Notes under the pieces: generated by a model
The model's database searches: none
Seen by the model: only the letters and a program-made list of their open reading frames with translations
Told to the model about the DNA's origin: nothing
Program-made: the position numbers and the translations under genes
Origin: Hoeflea_A sp965204935
GTDB lineage: Bacteria; Pseudomonadota; Alphaproteobacteria; Rhizobiales; Rhizobiaceae
DNA length: 64,000 nucleotides
Strand: one strand, 5' to 3'
NCBI RefSeq assembly: GCF_965204935.1
Contig: NZ_CBDBFO010000002.1
Part shown: positions 16,040 to 24,655 of the stretch, in pieces
How the letters are laid out: the number at the start of each line of letters is the position of its first letter
How positions within the stretch are numbered: the first letter of the stretch is position 1

Positions 16040-17791
16040 CTATTGAGCCGCCTGCATGGGTGAACCGTTCTGCCGGGCCAGGCGCATGGCCCGTTTTTGC
16101 TTGATCGATTCAAGTTGCGCTTCGTCCGGATCCGCGCCGCCCTCATAGGCTTCGAGGAAATCGAGCAGTTCCTCGCGATAGGCGTAATAGTCCGGGTGGG
16201 CGATCAATGCCTTGCGGGAGCGCGGACGCGGCAGGTCAACGTCCATGATGTTGCCGATACGCGCATTCGGACCGTTCGACATCATCACCACGCGGTCGGC
16301 GAGCAGGATTGCCTCGTCGACATCGTGCGTCACGCAGATCGCCGTGACCTGGGTCCGCTTCCAGACGTCCATCAGCACGTCCTGAAGCTCCCAGCGCGTC
16401 AAACTGTCGAGCATGCCGAACGGCTCATCGAGCAACAGGAGCTTGGGGGAAAGCGCAAAGGCGCGTGCAATGCCAACGCGCTGTTTCATGCCGTTGGAAA
16501 GCGCCGATGCTGGCCGCTGCATGGCATCGCCGAGGCCGACCCTGGAAAGATAGTATTCGATGACGTCCCTTTTTTCCGCACGGTTGGCATCCGGATAAAC
16601 CTTGTCGACACCGAGTTCGACATTCTCATAGGCCGTCAGCCACGGCATCAGGGACGGTGCCTGGAACACCACGGCACGCTCGGGACCGGCCCGTGTCACA
16701 TGGGTACCGTCCAGGATAATGCTTCCCTCGGTAATCTTGTTGAGCCCGGCAACCATGGAAAGCACCGTTGATTTGCCGCAACCCGAGTGGCCGATGAGGG
16801 TAATGAATTCCCCTTTTCGCATTTTAAGATCGAAACCTTCGACGACCGTCAGCGGTCCCTTCGGTGTCGGATAGACCTTCTTGAGTTGACTGAACTCAAG
16901 GTAACGGTCGTCGATGCGGCTTTCGGCGGCCCTGGCGTAAGCCTCGGGCAACCGGTTTTTCTGGGTGATAGGAACCACATTCGGGAGCACAATGTCCCGG
17001 CCCGCATCAACGCCCCGTTCCGCGCCCAGGTCCATGAGATACTTGGTGATATCGGTCCGCAGCCGGATGAATTCGTCGTTATGGTTCATTTCGCCGCGAT
17101 CGCGCGGATGCGGGAGATTGACCGCGAATTCCTCACCCAGTGTTGCATTCGGCCCGGGCTTGAGCGGAATGATCCGGTCGGCAAGCAGGATCGCCTCATC
17201 CACATCGTTGGTCACGAGGATAATGGTCTTTTTCTCTTTCCGGCTGATTTCTGCAAATTCATCCTGCAGTTTGGCTCGGGTCAACGCATCGAGTGCCGAC
17301 AGCGGCTCGTCGAGCAACAGGACTTCCGGCCGCATGGCCAGGGCCCGGGCGACTGACACACGCTGCCGCATCCCGCCGGATAGTTCCGCCGGCCGGCGGT
17401 CGCGTGCGTGCGTCAGCCCCACCATGTCGATATATGTGTCGGCTATCTCCCGCCGTTCCGCCGCGGATTTGTCCGAAAAGACGGAATCGACGGCAAGGCT
17501 CACATTGCCGGCCACGGACAACCAGGGCATCAGCGAGTAGGACTGGAAGACCAGCGCCCGCTCGCGGCCCGGTCTGTCCACCTCCTTGCCCTTGAAGATG
17601 ACACCGCCCTCATCGGCTGGAATCAGGCCGGCTAACAGCGACATCAACGTCGTTTTGCCCGATCCGGAAAAACCGACGATGGCGATGAACTCGCCTTCTT
17701 CGACCTTCAGGTTGACGTCGGTGAGCACGTCGGTGCGACTGGCTCCCTCCCCGTAGTGTTTGGACAGTCCGGTAAGCTCCAGAAATGACAT
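16040..17791 (-). CDS. nrtC: Nitrate ABC transporter ATP-binding protein, two fused ATPase domains
   Basis: A 583-residue protein with two complete ABC ATPase domains. Domain 1 (about 1-245) has GFSGSGKTTL, LSGGMRQRVSVARAL and LLLDEPLSALD. Domain 2 (about 300-560) has GHSGCGKSTV, LSNGMKQRVGIARAF and LLLDEPFGMLD. It therefore supplies both nucleotide-binding sites as one polypeptide, unlike cyanobacterial NrtC/NrtD, which are separate. The second signature reads LSNGM instead of LSGGM, as in NrtD/TauB relatives. It lacks the NrtA-like solute-binding domain of cyanobacterial NrtC. It lies between nrtB and nirB and energises uptake through NrtB. Confidence 0.92.
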   Translation of the reverse strand: MSFLELTGLSKHYGEGASRTDVLTDVNLKVEEGEFIAIVGFSGSGKTTLMSLLAGLIPADEGGVIFKGKEVDRPGRERALVFQSYSLMPWLSVAGNVSLAVDSVFSDKSAAERREIADTYIDMVGLTHARDRRPAELSGGMRQRVSVARALAMRPEVLLLDEPLSALDALTRAKLQDEFAEISRKEKKTIILVTNDVDEAILLADRIIPLKPGPNATLGEEFAVNLPHPRDRGEMNHNDEFIRLRTDITKYLMDLGAERGVDAGRDIVLPNVVPITQKNRLPEAYARAAESRIDDRYLEFSQLKKVYPTPKGPLTVVEGFDLKMRKGEFITLIGHSGCGKSTVLSMVAGLNKITEGSIILDGTHVTRAGPERAVVFQAPSLMPWLTAYENVELGVDKVYPDANRAEKRDVIEYYLSRVGLGDAMQRPASALSNGMKQRVGIARAFALSPKLLLLDEPFGMLDSLTRWELQDVLMDVWKRTQVTAICVTHDVDEAILLADRVVMMSNGPNARIGNIMDVDLPRPRSRKALIAHPDYYAYREELLDFLEAYEGGADPDEAQLESIKQKRAMRLARQNGSPMQAAQ

Positions 17792-17802
17792 GATATGGTC
17801 CT

Positions 17803-18879
17803 CTAACGGTTCGCCGAGAAAGTGAAGGCGCGCTGAAGCGCATACATCAGCCGGTCGAGCATGAAGCCGATCAGGCCGATGGTGAGCACCGCGACCATGA
17901 TTTTTGCGAGCGACTGCGACGATCCGTTCTGGAACTCATCCCAAACGAATTTTCCAAGACCCGGATTTTGGGCCAGCATCTCGGCGGCAATCAGCACCAT
18001 CCAGCCCACACCGAGCGACAGGCGAAGGCCCGTGAAGATCAGTGGCAGCGCCGATGGCAGGACAACCTTTGTGATGGTCTTGCGGGTCGGCAGTTGCAAC
18101 ACGCGCCCGACATTCATCAGGTCCTTGTCAACCGACGCGACACCGAGGGCTGTGTTGATCAGCGTTGGCCAGAGCGAGCACAGCGTTACCGTGACCGCAG
18201 AGATGACCAGGGATTTGGGAAGGGCGTCAAACGGGTCGACATAGAGTGCCGACACCACCATCGTGACGATCGGTAGCCAGGCGAGCGGCGAGACCGGCTT
18301 GAAGATCTGGATCAACGGATTGACCGCCCCGTTGAAGGCCTGCGAAAGGCCGGAGGCGATACCGAGCGGCACGGCAATCACCGTGGCGATCAGGAAACCC
18401 AGGCCCACTGTTTTCAGCGACGTGAGGATCTGATCGAAATAGGTCGGCTTGCCGGTGTAGTCGCGCCACTTGATCTTGTCCGATTTGCCCTCGGATTCGA
18501 GTTTCGCGTTGCGCACTTCCTGGCGCTCATAAAAGGCCGCGGCCTTTTCACGTTCATTGTTGTGGTCGGCAACAAGATTGACGGCCTGCTCCCAGACCTG
18601 AACTGGACCCGGTATGGCACCGAGGGACGTCTGGACCTGCGGAGCAAGAACGGCCCATGCGGCGATGAAGACGAGGATACCGGTCAATGGGATCAGGAGT
18701 GCCCGCTGAAGCTCCTTCATCTGCTCGCGCGGACTTTCCCCCGCGGCCATCTTCAACAGCGGTACGAGCCATGAGAAACCCAGGGCATCGAGCCAGCCTG
18801 ACGCGCGGTTTATCCAGGTAAAGAGCTTTTCGCGCCTCGCAACGGTCTGTTCGTCGGCGGTCGGATTGCTAGTTGTCAT
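17803..18879 (-). CDS. nrtB: Nitrate ABC transporter permease
   Basis: A 358-residue inner-membrane permease of the NrtB/SsuC family. After an N-terminal cytoplasmic part and the first membrane segment (LLIPLTGILVFIAAWAVLAP) there is a periplasmic insert. Further helices include VGLGFLIATVIAVPLGIASG and LSLGVGWMVLIAAEML. The EAA-like loop for ATPase contact precedes them (LPTRKTITKVVLPSALPLIF). The C-terminal helix is VAVLTIGLIGFMLDRLMY. It is followed after 11 bp by the fused ATPase gene. It probably works as a homodimer with NrtA and the double ATPase. Confidence 0.92.
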   Translation of the reverse strand: MTTSNPTADEQTVARREKLFTWINRASGWLDALGFSWLVPLLKMAAGESPREQMKELQRALLIPLTGILVFIAAWAVLAPQVQTSLGAIPGPVQVWEQAVNLVADHNNEREKAAAFYERQEVRNAKLESEGKSDKIKWRDYTGKPTYFDQILTSLKTVGLGFLIATVIAVPLGIASGLSQAFNGAVNPLIQIFKPVSPLAWLPIVTMVVSALYVDPFDALPKSLVISAVTVTLCSLWPTLINTALGVASVDKDLMNVGRVLQLPTRKTITKVVLPSALPLIFTGLRLSLGVGWMVLIAAEMLAQNPGLGKFVWDEFQNGSSQSLAKIMVAVLTIGLIGFMLDRLMYALQRAFTFSANR

Positions 18880-18957
18880 CTCGTCTCTCTTTTTCCGTCC
18901 TTTGCCAGGGTCGGCCGAACACGTCCGGCCGACCGGAATTTTGGGGCAAGTTGAGGC

Positions 18958-20358
18958 TCAGCCGCCGACAACTTCCGAGCCGTCGACGGTCTGGTTGCCT
19001 TTCAGGCCGATCGGAAGCGAGTTGATATAGGCGTTCGGCGTGCGGCCGTCATAGGGAATGCCGTCGATGATGTCGGCTGCCGGAGTCGGTGCGCGATAGC
19101 CGTCCGTATCCCAGGGAAAATCCGCTTCCGCGACGTGCCCCTCTTCGACAAGCATGCGGGCGGCTTTGAGATAGATGTCCGGGCGGTAGACCGATTTCGC
19201 AACCTCGTCATACCAGCTGTCCGGCTTGGCTTCCGCGATCTGGCCCCAGCGGCGCATCTGCGTCAGGTACCAGACAGCATCCGAATAATACGGATAGGTG
19301 GCATAATACCGGTAGAACACGTTGAAGTCCGGCACCGGCCGGGCGTCGCCCTTCTCATATTCGAACGTTCCCGTCATCGAGTTGGCGATCACCTCCGCGT
19401 CGGCACCGACATATTCTGAGCGCGCAAGAATCTCGACGGCTTCCATGCGGTTGGCATTGTCATTTTCGTCCAGCCATTTGGCGGCCCGGATCAGCGCCTT
19501 GGTCAACGCAAGGGTCGTGTTCGGGTACTCCTCGGTGAATTCCTTGGTAAGGCCGAACACTTTTTCCGGGTTGTTCTTCCAGATCTCGTAGTCGGTGATC
19601 ACCGGAACGCCGATGCCCTTGAAGACCGCCTGCTGGTTCCACGGTTCACCCACGCAGTAGCCATGGATCGTGCCTGCCTCGAGTGTTGCCGGCATTTGCG
19701 GCGGCGGCGTAACCGACAGGAGCGCGTCGGCCTTGATCTGCCCCGATACGTCGGTCGGCGAATAGAATCCGGGATGAATGTCTCCGGATGCCAGCCAGTA
19801 ACGCAGTTCGTAATTGTGGGTCGAGACAGGAAACACCATGCCCATGTTGAAGGGCTTGCCTTCGGCATGAAACTGGTCGACGACCGGTTTCAGCGCATCG
19901 GCCTTGATCGGATGAACCGGCTTGCCATCGTCACCGACCGGAATATTCGGCTTCATCATCGCCCAGATTTCATTGGAGACCGTTATGCCGTTGCCGTTCA
20001 GATCCATCGAGAACGGTGTCACGATGTGCGCCTTTGTGCCGAAGCCGATCGTCGCCGCCAGAGGTTGGCCGGCAAGCATATGGGCGCCGTCAAGTTCCCC
20101 GGTTATGACCCGGTCCAGGAGCACTTTCCAATTGGCTTGCGGCTCGAGCGTGACGAACAGGCCTTCTTCCTCGAAATAGCCCTTCTCGTAGGCAATCGCC
20201 AAAGGCGCCATGTCCGTCAATTTGATGAAGCCGAATTTGAGCTCGTCCTTTTCCACATCAAGCATTTCAGCCCGTGCGGAGGAAAGCGCTGCCGACCCGG
20301 CAAGAATGGCTGCGCCGGCGGTCAGTAACACCCGCCTGTTTATGGAAAATGTGGTCAT
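18958..20358 (-). CDS. nrtA: Nitrate ABC transporter substrate-binding protein
   Basis: A 466-residue periplasmic binding protein of the NrtA/CmpA family. It starts MTTFSINRRVLLTAGAAILA, a twin-arginine-like or Sec signal peptide ending around SSARA-EM. The ligand domain shows GFIKLTDMAPLAIAYEKGYF, LDGAHMLAGQPLA, HNYELRYWLA and YCVGEPWNQQAV, typical of nitrate binders. The ATG at 20358 is chosen because CAGGAG precedes it; the frame is open upstream only through the leader hairpin. Expression is probably controlled by the sigma-54 promoter at 20521-20536 and the terminator in the leader. Confidence 0.93.
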   Translation of the reverse strand: MTTFSINRRVLLTAGAAILAGSAALSSARAEMLDVEKDELKFGFIKLTDMAPLAIAYEKGYFEEEGLFVTLEPQANWKVLLDRVITGELDGAHMLAGQPLAATIGFGTKAHIVTPFSMDLNGNGITVSNEIWAMMKPNIPVGDDGKPVHPIKADALKPVVDQFHAEGKPFNMGMVFPVSTHNYELRYWLASGDIHPGFYSPTDVSGQIKADALLSVTPPPQMPATLEAGTIHGYCVGEPWNQQAVFKGIGVPVITDYEIWKNNPEKVFGLTKEFTEEYPNTTLALTKALIRAAKWLDENDNANRMEAVEILARSEYVGADAEVIANSMTGTFEYEKGDARPVPDFNVFYRYYATYPYYSDAVWYLTQMRRWGQIAEAKPDSWYDEVAKSVYRPDIYLKAARMLVEEGHVAEADFPWDTDGYRAPTPAADIIDGIPYDGRTPNAYINSLPIGLKGNQTVDGSEVVGG

Positions 20359-20398
20359 CACGATCGCTCCTGTAGAGACTGCCGCACGCGCGGTACCA

Positions 20399-20460
20399 AT
20401 AAAAAAGCTGCCAGCCGGCTCGAACCTCGGTTGGAAGAGGTTGCGCACGGCTGGCAGCTT
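20399..20460 (-). terminator. Intrinsic terminator/attenuator in the nrtA leader
   Basis: On the minus strand AAGCTGCCAGCCG (20460-20448) pairs perfectly with CGGCTGGCAGCTT (20417-20405), followed by a run of six Ts. An inner AACCTC/GAGGTT helix closes the loop. The structure ends about 40 nt before the nrtA start, so it lies in the leader and not after a gene. Such a terminator is what NasT, an ANTAR RNA-binding antiterminator, is known to overcome in nitrate operons. I could not identify a clear ANTAR two-loop motif next to it. Confidence 0.8.
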
Positions 20461-20520
20461 CGCCTGGGCGCGCCCGACTTTGGACGCGATATGAAGCCTT
20501 GGGAGGCTGCAAATACCAAA

Positions 20521-20536
20521 GCAGGAAACGTGCCAA
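20521..20536 (-). promoter_or_regulatory. Sigma-54 (-24/-12) promoter of the nrt-nir-nas operon
   Basis: The minus strand reads TTGGCACGTTTCCTGC, with GG and GC separated by exactly 10 nt as in the RpoN consensus TGGCACG-N4-TTGC; one core base differs. Transcription would start near 20509 and pass through the leader terminator to nrtA. RpoN/NtrC control of nitrate assimilation is well known, so context supports the call. Confidence 0.75.
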
Positions 20537-20632
20537 ACTCACAGCATGTGCTTTTTATTCTTGTTTTTCAGCTGACTAAGTCCCTTGGCGTTTCTCTTCT
20601 TCGCACCAATCCACATCCGGACTGGCTGCAAA

Positions 20633-20646
20633 TTGTGCAGCGCACA
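20633..20646. promoter_or_regulatory. Palindrome upstream of the nrtA sigma-54 promoter
   Basis: TTGTGCAGCGCACA lies about 97 bp upstream of the promoter. Nearly the same palindrome, TTGTGCAATGCACAA, lies about 117 bp upstream of the nasT promoter (22866-22880). The shared sequence and enhancer-like distance suggest an activator site, probably NtrC or another RpoN activator. The arm orientation differs from the enteric NtrC consensus, so the protein is uncertain. Confidence 0.5.
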
Positions 20647-20718
20647 CAGGAATGCGTCTAAAATTGCGGCAGATCGAAAGCTTGCACGCCGAATGAGCGC
20701 ACTGTGACCTTCCAATGC

Positions 20719-21918
20719 CTAAATGTCTGATTGCCCGGCGATGTAGGTCTCAAGCTGGTCGGGATCGAAGACCGCACCGTCAAAGAATCCGTCAGGCCCA
20801 AGAACAAGCGAACCATGGGTCGAACCGACTGGCTGACTGGCCGTCATCGCCCCCTCGACCTTCGCATTGGCTGACGGAATGGGGACTGAGAGCGGCTCCA
20901 TGGCTCTGCGGTAAATGTCGGGTCTGAAACAGCGGGACGCTGCGGCGGCACGATCCGGACTGTGTTCCACCTGCCCCCATCGAACCATCTGGCTGTAGAA
21001 CCACAGCGCCTGGCTCTGCCAGGGAAAGGTCGCCGCCCGTGCGTGGGCTTCAAAGAAGCGCGACTGGTCCGATAACTGCGACGCCGCCACTGAACCGTCC
21101 AATGCCTTGAGGATCAGCCTGGCCGGTTGCCCGATATACTCGACCCGGGCGAGGATATGGGCAAGAGCGTCAAAGTTTTCCGGTTCCCCGCACCACCGGG
21201 CAGCGCGGTAGAGTGCCCGCAGGAAAGCCCCAAGCTGCTCTTCGTTTCGTTCCGCCCAGTCGGCGCGGACACCCAGAACCTTCTCCGGGCTCGATTTCCA
21301 GATTGCCGATTTGGTCGTTGCGATCACTCCGTTGCCGGATCCGACAGCCACCGAATTCCACGGCTCGCCGACGCAAAAGCCGTCAATCTGCCCAGATGCG
21401 AGCGCGTCCGGCATATAGGGCGGCGGCACAAAGACAATGTCGATATCCCGATCGGGTTCGATGCCGGATGCCGCGAGCCAGTAGCGCAGCTCAAGATTAT
21501 GACCGGAATGCGGGTGCACCACGGCGAGTTGGAGGCGCCTCTTTCCGTGCCTCACCACCTGCTGCAGCGCCTTGCCGCCATTTGCCGGATCGGACGGCTC
21601 GAAGGCATTGGCCTGCTGCATCAGATCGTATAGCCAGCGGCTGACTGTCACCGCATTGCCGCCAAGCCCCAGAGCGAAGGGGGCGATGACATCCAGCGAC
21701 AGGGGCGTCAGTCCGAGCGCAAAGGCAATGGGCATCGGCGCAAGCATGTGCGCCGCCTCGAACTGCCCGATCGCCATACGGTCGCGGATATTGGCCCACG
21801 ACGTCTCGCGAATGAGCGACAACGAAAGGCCTTCTTCCTCCGCGAATCCGCATTCCCGGGCCACGACCAGAATGGCGCTGTCGGTCAGGGGCAGGAAAGC
21901 TGCGCTGACATCAGTCAT
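20719..21918 (-). CDS. nasS: Nitrate sensor NasS (cytoplasmic NrtA-like protein)
   Basis: About 399 residues, homologous to NrtA throughout (AAFLPLTDSAILVVARECGF, FEAAHMLAPMPIA, HNLELRYWLAASG, FCVGEPWNSVAV) but without a signal peptide, which is the hallmark of NasS. In known systems NasS binds NasT and releases it when nitrate or nitrite is bound, allowing antitermination in the nitrate operon leader. The start is taken at ATG 21918, overlapping the nasT stop region. ATG 21930 is an alternative. nasS follows nasT in one operon. Confidence 0.88.
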   Translation of the reverse strand: MTDVSAAFLPLTDSAILVVARECGFAEEEGLSLSLIRETSWANIRDRMAIGQFEAAHMLAPMPIAFALGLTPLSLDVIAPFALGLGGNAVTVSRWLYDLMQQANAFEPSDPANGGKALQQVVRHGKRRLQLAVVHPHSGHNLELRYWLAASGIEPDRDIDIVFVPPPYMPDALASGQIDGFCVGEPWNSVAVGSGNGVIATTKSAIWKSSPEKVLGVRADWAERNEEQLGAFLRALYRAARWCGEPENFDALAHILARVEYIGQPARLILKALDGSVAASQLSDQSRFFEAHARAATFPWQSQALWFYSQMVRWGQVEHSPDRAAAASRCFRPDIYRRAMEPLSVPIPSANAKVEGAMTASQPVGSTHGSLVLGPDGFFDGAVFDPDQLETYIAGQSDI

Positions 21919-22516
21919 CGGCACCCCCATCGCCCAGCAAATCCGCGGCCAGCACGAGGCTCTGTGCCACCTCCGCAATCTTGCGGTTCTGGTTCATCGC
22001 GGTCTTGCGCATGAGTGTGTAGGCCTCGTCCTCGCTCATGCCGCGCGAACGCATCAATAGCCCCTTTGCCTGATCGATGACCTTGCGGGACTGCAATGCC
22101 ATGCGCGCGTCTTCCAGTTCCCTCTCAAGCCGCGAATAGGCGTTGAAACGGCTGATCGCCATATCGAGGATCGGCTTCACCCTCTCCCGGCGAAGCCCGT
22201 CAACGACATAGGCGGAAACCCCCGCATCGATGGCACGCTCAATGGAATCGCTGTCGGACCTGTCAACGAACATGGCAATCGGTCGCTTCACGGCACGGGA
22301 GAGCTGGAACATGCTCTCGAGCATATCCCGGTTGGGATTTTCCAGATCAATGCCAATGACATCCGGGGCGATGGCGGCAATCTTGCCCGCCACGCCGGAA
22401 ACATCGGTGACGACGGTCACCCTGTCATGGCCGGCCTCCCGCAATCCTGCCTCGATGATCGCCGCACGCACGGTGTTCTCATCGACAACCAGCACAGACG
22501 GCAGACGCTGCGGCAT
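21911..22516 (-). CDS. nasT: ANTAR-domain transcription antiterminator NasT
   Basis: A 201-residue protein. The N-terminal half is a receiver-like domain (VLVVDENTVRAAIIEAGL, PDVIGIDLENPN, AIDAGVSAYVVDGL). A helical linker and a C-terminal ANTAR RNA-binding domain follow (RMALQSRKVIDQAKGLLMRS, GMSEDEAYTLMRKTAM). NasT prevents termination in leaders of nitrate-assimilation operons when freed from NasS. ATG 22516 (MPQRLPSVLVVD) is chosen as the natural N-terminus of the family; the frame is open to 22657 but those residues overlap a leader hairpin. The leader has its own terminator-like hairpin, hinting at self-control. Confidence 0.92.
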   Translation of the reverse strand: MPQRLPSVLVVDENTVRAAIIEAGLREAGHDRVTVVTDVSGVAGKIAAIAPDVIGIDLENPNRDMLESMFQLSRAVKRPIAMFVDRSDSDSIERAIDAGVSAYVVDGLRRERVKPILDMAISRFNAYSRLERELEDARMALQSRKVIDQAKGLLMRSRGMSEDEAYTLMRKTAMNQNRKIAEVAQSLVLAADLLGDGGADD

Positions 22517-22621
22517 GTTTTCAGATTGCGCTCGCACGAATTCCGGTCGAATTGGCCGCACCCATTGAATTTTCGCCTCCGGACGGATCGGCGTTGGTGG
22601 TATCACCCATTGTTCAAAATT

Positions 22622-22672
22622 GGGTCGCCGGCCAGCTCGTGCCCGACCAGACCGCAACGCGGCCGGCGACCC
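22622..22672 (-). terminator. Terminator-like hairpin in the nasT leader
   Basis: On the minus strand GGGTCGCCGGCC (22672-22661) pairs perfectly over 12 bp with GGCCGGCGACCC (22633-22622) and is followed by AATTTT. It sits between the nasT promoter and start codon. Two smaller hairpins lie upstream of it in the leader: GGTCC-AGAGG-GGACC (22706-22720) and GAGCGCC-GAAAA-GGCGCTC (22680-22698). The T-run is short, so it may be an attenuator or only an mRNA structure. The order small hairpins then large hairpin resembles NasT-regulated leaders. Confidence 0.55.
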
Positions 22673-22732
22673 GCTTCCGGAGCGCCTTTTCGGCGCTCTC
22701 GTGATGGTCCCCTCTGGACCTGCGCTACCCTC

Positions 22733-22748
22733 TGCAAGCTGTGTGCCA
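22733..22748 (-). promoter_or_regulatory. Sigma-54 promoter of nasTS
   Basis: The minus strand reads TGGCACACAGCTTGCA, an exact match to the RpoN consensus TGGCAC-N5-TTGCA with GG-N10-GC spacing. The expected start is near 22722, giving a ~200-nt leader before nasT. A palindrome at 22866-22880 shared with the nrtA promoter lies upstream. The surrounding 22750-22860 segment is AT-rich. Confidence 0.85.
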
Positions 22749-22865
22749 GATTGAGAAATCTCATTTTATTTTAATAATTTCAGTATTTTATCAGAAATAT
22801 CTGAATCAGTTTCTTCGGTTCACACCGGGATGTCCGTGTGAAAAAACAGGCGCGCGGCCTAATTT

Positions 22866-22880
22866 TTGTGCAATGCACAA
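22866..22880. promoter_or_regulatory. Palindrome upstream of the nasT sigma-54 promoter
   Basis: TTGTGCAATGCACAA is a perfect 7-bp-arm palindrome about 117 bp upstream of the RpoN promoter. It matches the palindrome at 20633-20646 at nearly all positions. It is a candidate enhancer for the same activator. It lies just downstream of the stop of the flavodoxin-fold gene at 22885. Confidence 0.5.
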
Positions 22881-22884
22881 TCGA

Positions 22885-23478
22885 TCAGAATGCCGAGAGG
22901 GTCTTTTCAACCTTCTGCAGGAACCGCGCACGGTCGCGGTCACCGGCATGGTCCATGTCGTAGAGCTGGAGCCAGGTGATCTTGCAGGTTGGATTGAAAA
23001 TGATGCGCATACCACGTGTCAGGAAGTTGCGTCCCGGATCGCGAACGATGCGCAGCCACCAGCGTGGAGAACCGGACGTAGTGATTACGCAAAACCGCCT
23101 GATATTCTTCAGCTTGCCGACGATCCGCGCGTTCTTTTCAGGCGCCACGTCAAAGGTTACGCCCGGAAGGCTTACACGCTCCAGCCAGCCCTTCAGCATC
23201 GCCGGCGGTCCATACATCCAGGTCGGGAAGATCAGCACCAGGCCCTCGGCCCAGCCCAGCGCATCCGTGTGGCTCTTCAAGGCGGCGATATTTTTCTCAG
23301 GTGTGCTGAAATAGGTGAGCCATTCTTCCCGACCGAGAACCGGGTCGAATTTCTCCTTGTAAAGATCGATGGCGCGCACGTCGTGACCGGCAGCTTCCAG
23401 CGCCGCGCTTGCCCGCGCATAAACAGATGCGACAAAGCTTGTCTCGCATGGATGGCAATAGATGATCAGTAGGCGCAC
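22885..23478 (-). CDS. NAD(P)H dehydrogenase (quinone)/flavodoxin-like fold protein
   Basis: About 197 residues. RLLIIYCHPCETSFVASVY is the phosphate-binding loop of the flavodoxin_2 (NQO/MdaB/KefF-type) family, followed by IDLYKEKFDPVL, LVLIFPTWMYGPPAMLKGWL and ITTSGSPRWW. The enzyme is probably an FMN/FAD-dependent oxidoreductase reducing quinones or nitro compounds. A GTG start at 23478 is chosen since GGGGAGGGG precedes it by a few bases. The ATG at 23523 would add 15 residues. It is separate from nasT (368 bp) and its regulation is not evident. Confidence 0.8.
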   Translation of the reverse strand: MRLLIIYCHPCETSFVASVYARASAALEAAGHDVRAIDLYKEKFDPVLGREEWLTYFSTPEKNIAALKSHTDALGWAEGLVLIFPTWMYGPPAMLKGWLERVSLPGVTFDVAPEKNARIVGKLKNIRRFCVITTSGSPRWWLRIVRDPGRNFLTRGMRIIFNPTCKITWLQLYDMDHAGDRDRARFLQKVEKTLSAF

Positions 23479-23594
23479 GTCCCCTCCCCGGATTTGGCTC
23501 GGCAGCCCATCAGTTAACCGCAATCGGAACGCAAGTCACCCGGGACCGGGAGCCGCAACGCAATGCAACTGACGGCCAAACCGATCATCTTTGC

Positions 23595-24515
23595 TTAGCA
23601 CAGACGCCGCATCGCGGACGGTGTAAGGCCGAACTCCCGCACAAAGCACCGTGAAAAATGGCTGGGGCTCTGAAACCCCGCCTCAAGGCTGATTTCGACG
23701 ATCGGCCGCCGCGGATGCAGCAGCAGCGCGATGCGCGCCTTGCGAAGACGGCAACGCAGCAGGAACTGCCCGAAAGTCACGCCCGAGCGGGCAAAGAGCT
23801 TGTGCAGATGGCGCACAGAAATCCGAAAATGCGCCGACACCGCACGCGGTGAGATGGCCGGATCGGCGCAATTGCCGGCGACAAACCGCTTGATGTGCCG
23901 CAGGTGCTGGTCCGCGAGCATATCCGACCGGCCTCCGCCATAACTCAGCCGCAGCAGATGCACGAGGTGGTCGGGTGATCCCTCTGTATCCTCTTCGTCG
24001 AGGATCGCATCGACACTGTCCAGCAAGGCCGCACCGAAGACATCATCCCGACCGACCGACCTCGCCACGGCCTTCGCCGGATCGAAACCGTGCGCATCAA
24101 GAAGCGCCATGGGCAGGTGCATGCAGATCTGCCTGAAGTTCCTGTCAAAGCGCATGTCGAAAGGCTGGCGCGCATCCAGCATGACAAAGCTACCGGGCGC
24201 GAGTCTGGTTTCGATGCCGCGTTGCCGAACGGCGCTAGTGCCCGATACCTGGATGTTGACAAAGACGGCATCGCAGGGCCGGTCCTCGACATCGCGCCTG
24301 CGCCGAACGACCCGCTGCGGACTGGCCGTGATTCTGGAGAACGTACCCATTCCGCCGAACGGCGACAGGCGGATCTCGCCGGCAAAAGGACCATCCGCAA
24401 TGCGTTCCGGAGTGAGCTTGGTAAAGGCCTGGCACACCACTTCGCGCCAATGTGCGAAAGTGTCGTTTCGCCCGACGGTCGACCAGACATTGGATCCCGA
24501 AGGTACTGCTGCCAT
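23595..24515 (-). CDS. AraC-family transcriptional regulator
   Basis: About 306 residues. The N-terminal ligand domain resembles AraC-binding_2 (FAHWREVVCQAFTKLTPE ... GSFVMLDARQPFDMRF). The C-terminal double helix-turn-helix is intact (ISPRAVSAHFRISVRHLHKLFA and PIVEISLEAGFQSPSHFSRC, ending FVREFGLTPSAMRR). The ATG at 24515 is preferred; the frame opens to 24602 but would overlap the promoter of the divergent nitronate-monooxygenase-like gene. The divergent layout suggests it controls that gene, which is inference. Confidence 0.85.
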   Translation of the reverse strand: MAAVPSGSNVWSTVGRNDTFAHWREVVCQAFTKLTPERIADGPFAGEIRLSPFGGMGTFSRITASPQRVVRRRRDVEDRPCDAVFVNIQVSGTSAVRQRGIETRLAPGSFVMLDARQPFDMRFDRNFRQICMHLPMALLDAHGFDPAKAVARSVGRDDVFGAALLDSVDAILDEEDTEGSPDHLVHLLRLSYGGGRSDMLADQHLRHIKRFVAGNCADPAISPRAVSAHFRISVRHLHKLFARSGVTFGQFLLRCRLRKARIALLLHPRRPIVEISLEAGFQSPSHFSRCFVREFGLTPSAMRRLC

Positions 24516-24655
24516 CAGCAAAATATGACACCGAACGCCCGCAGCGGCAACGGGTGCGGACAAGAGTGCACGGACAGGCAAGAGGGGATCACGCTGGGGC
24601 AAGCGCCCCTTATGGCCTTCATCTACGCTTCCCGAAATCAGACCGGGAGCCGACC

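Noticed and set aside
20461..20510. ANTAR two-hairpin target in the nrtA leader
   Set aside because: A GCAGCC-TCCCAA-GGCTTC hairpin is present, but its hexaloop lacks the A1/G4 bases of the consensus, so I did not call it as a feature.
22819..22842. Inverted repeat TTCACAC...GTGTGAA as a terminator
   Set aside because: It is not followed by a T-run on the strand that would need it, and the 10-nt spacer with short arms could arise by chance.
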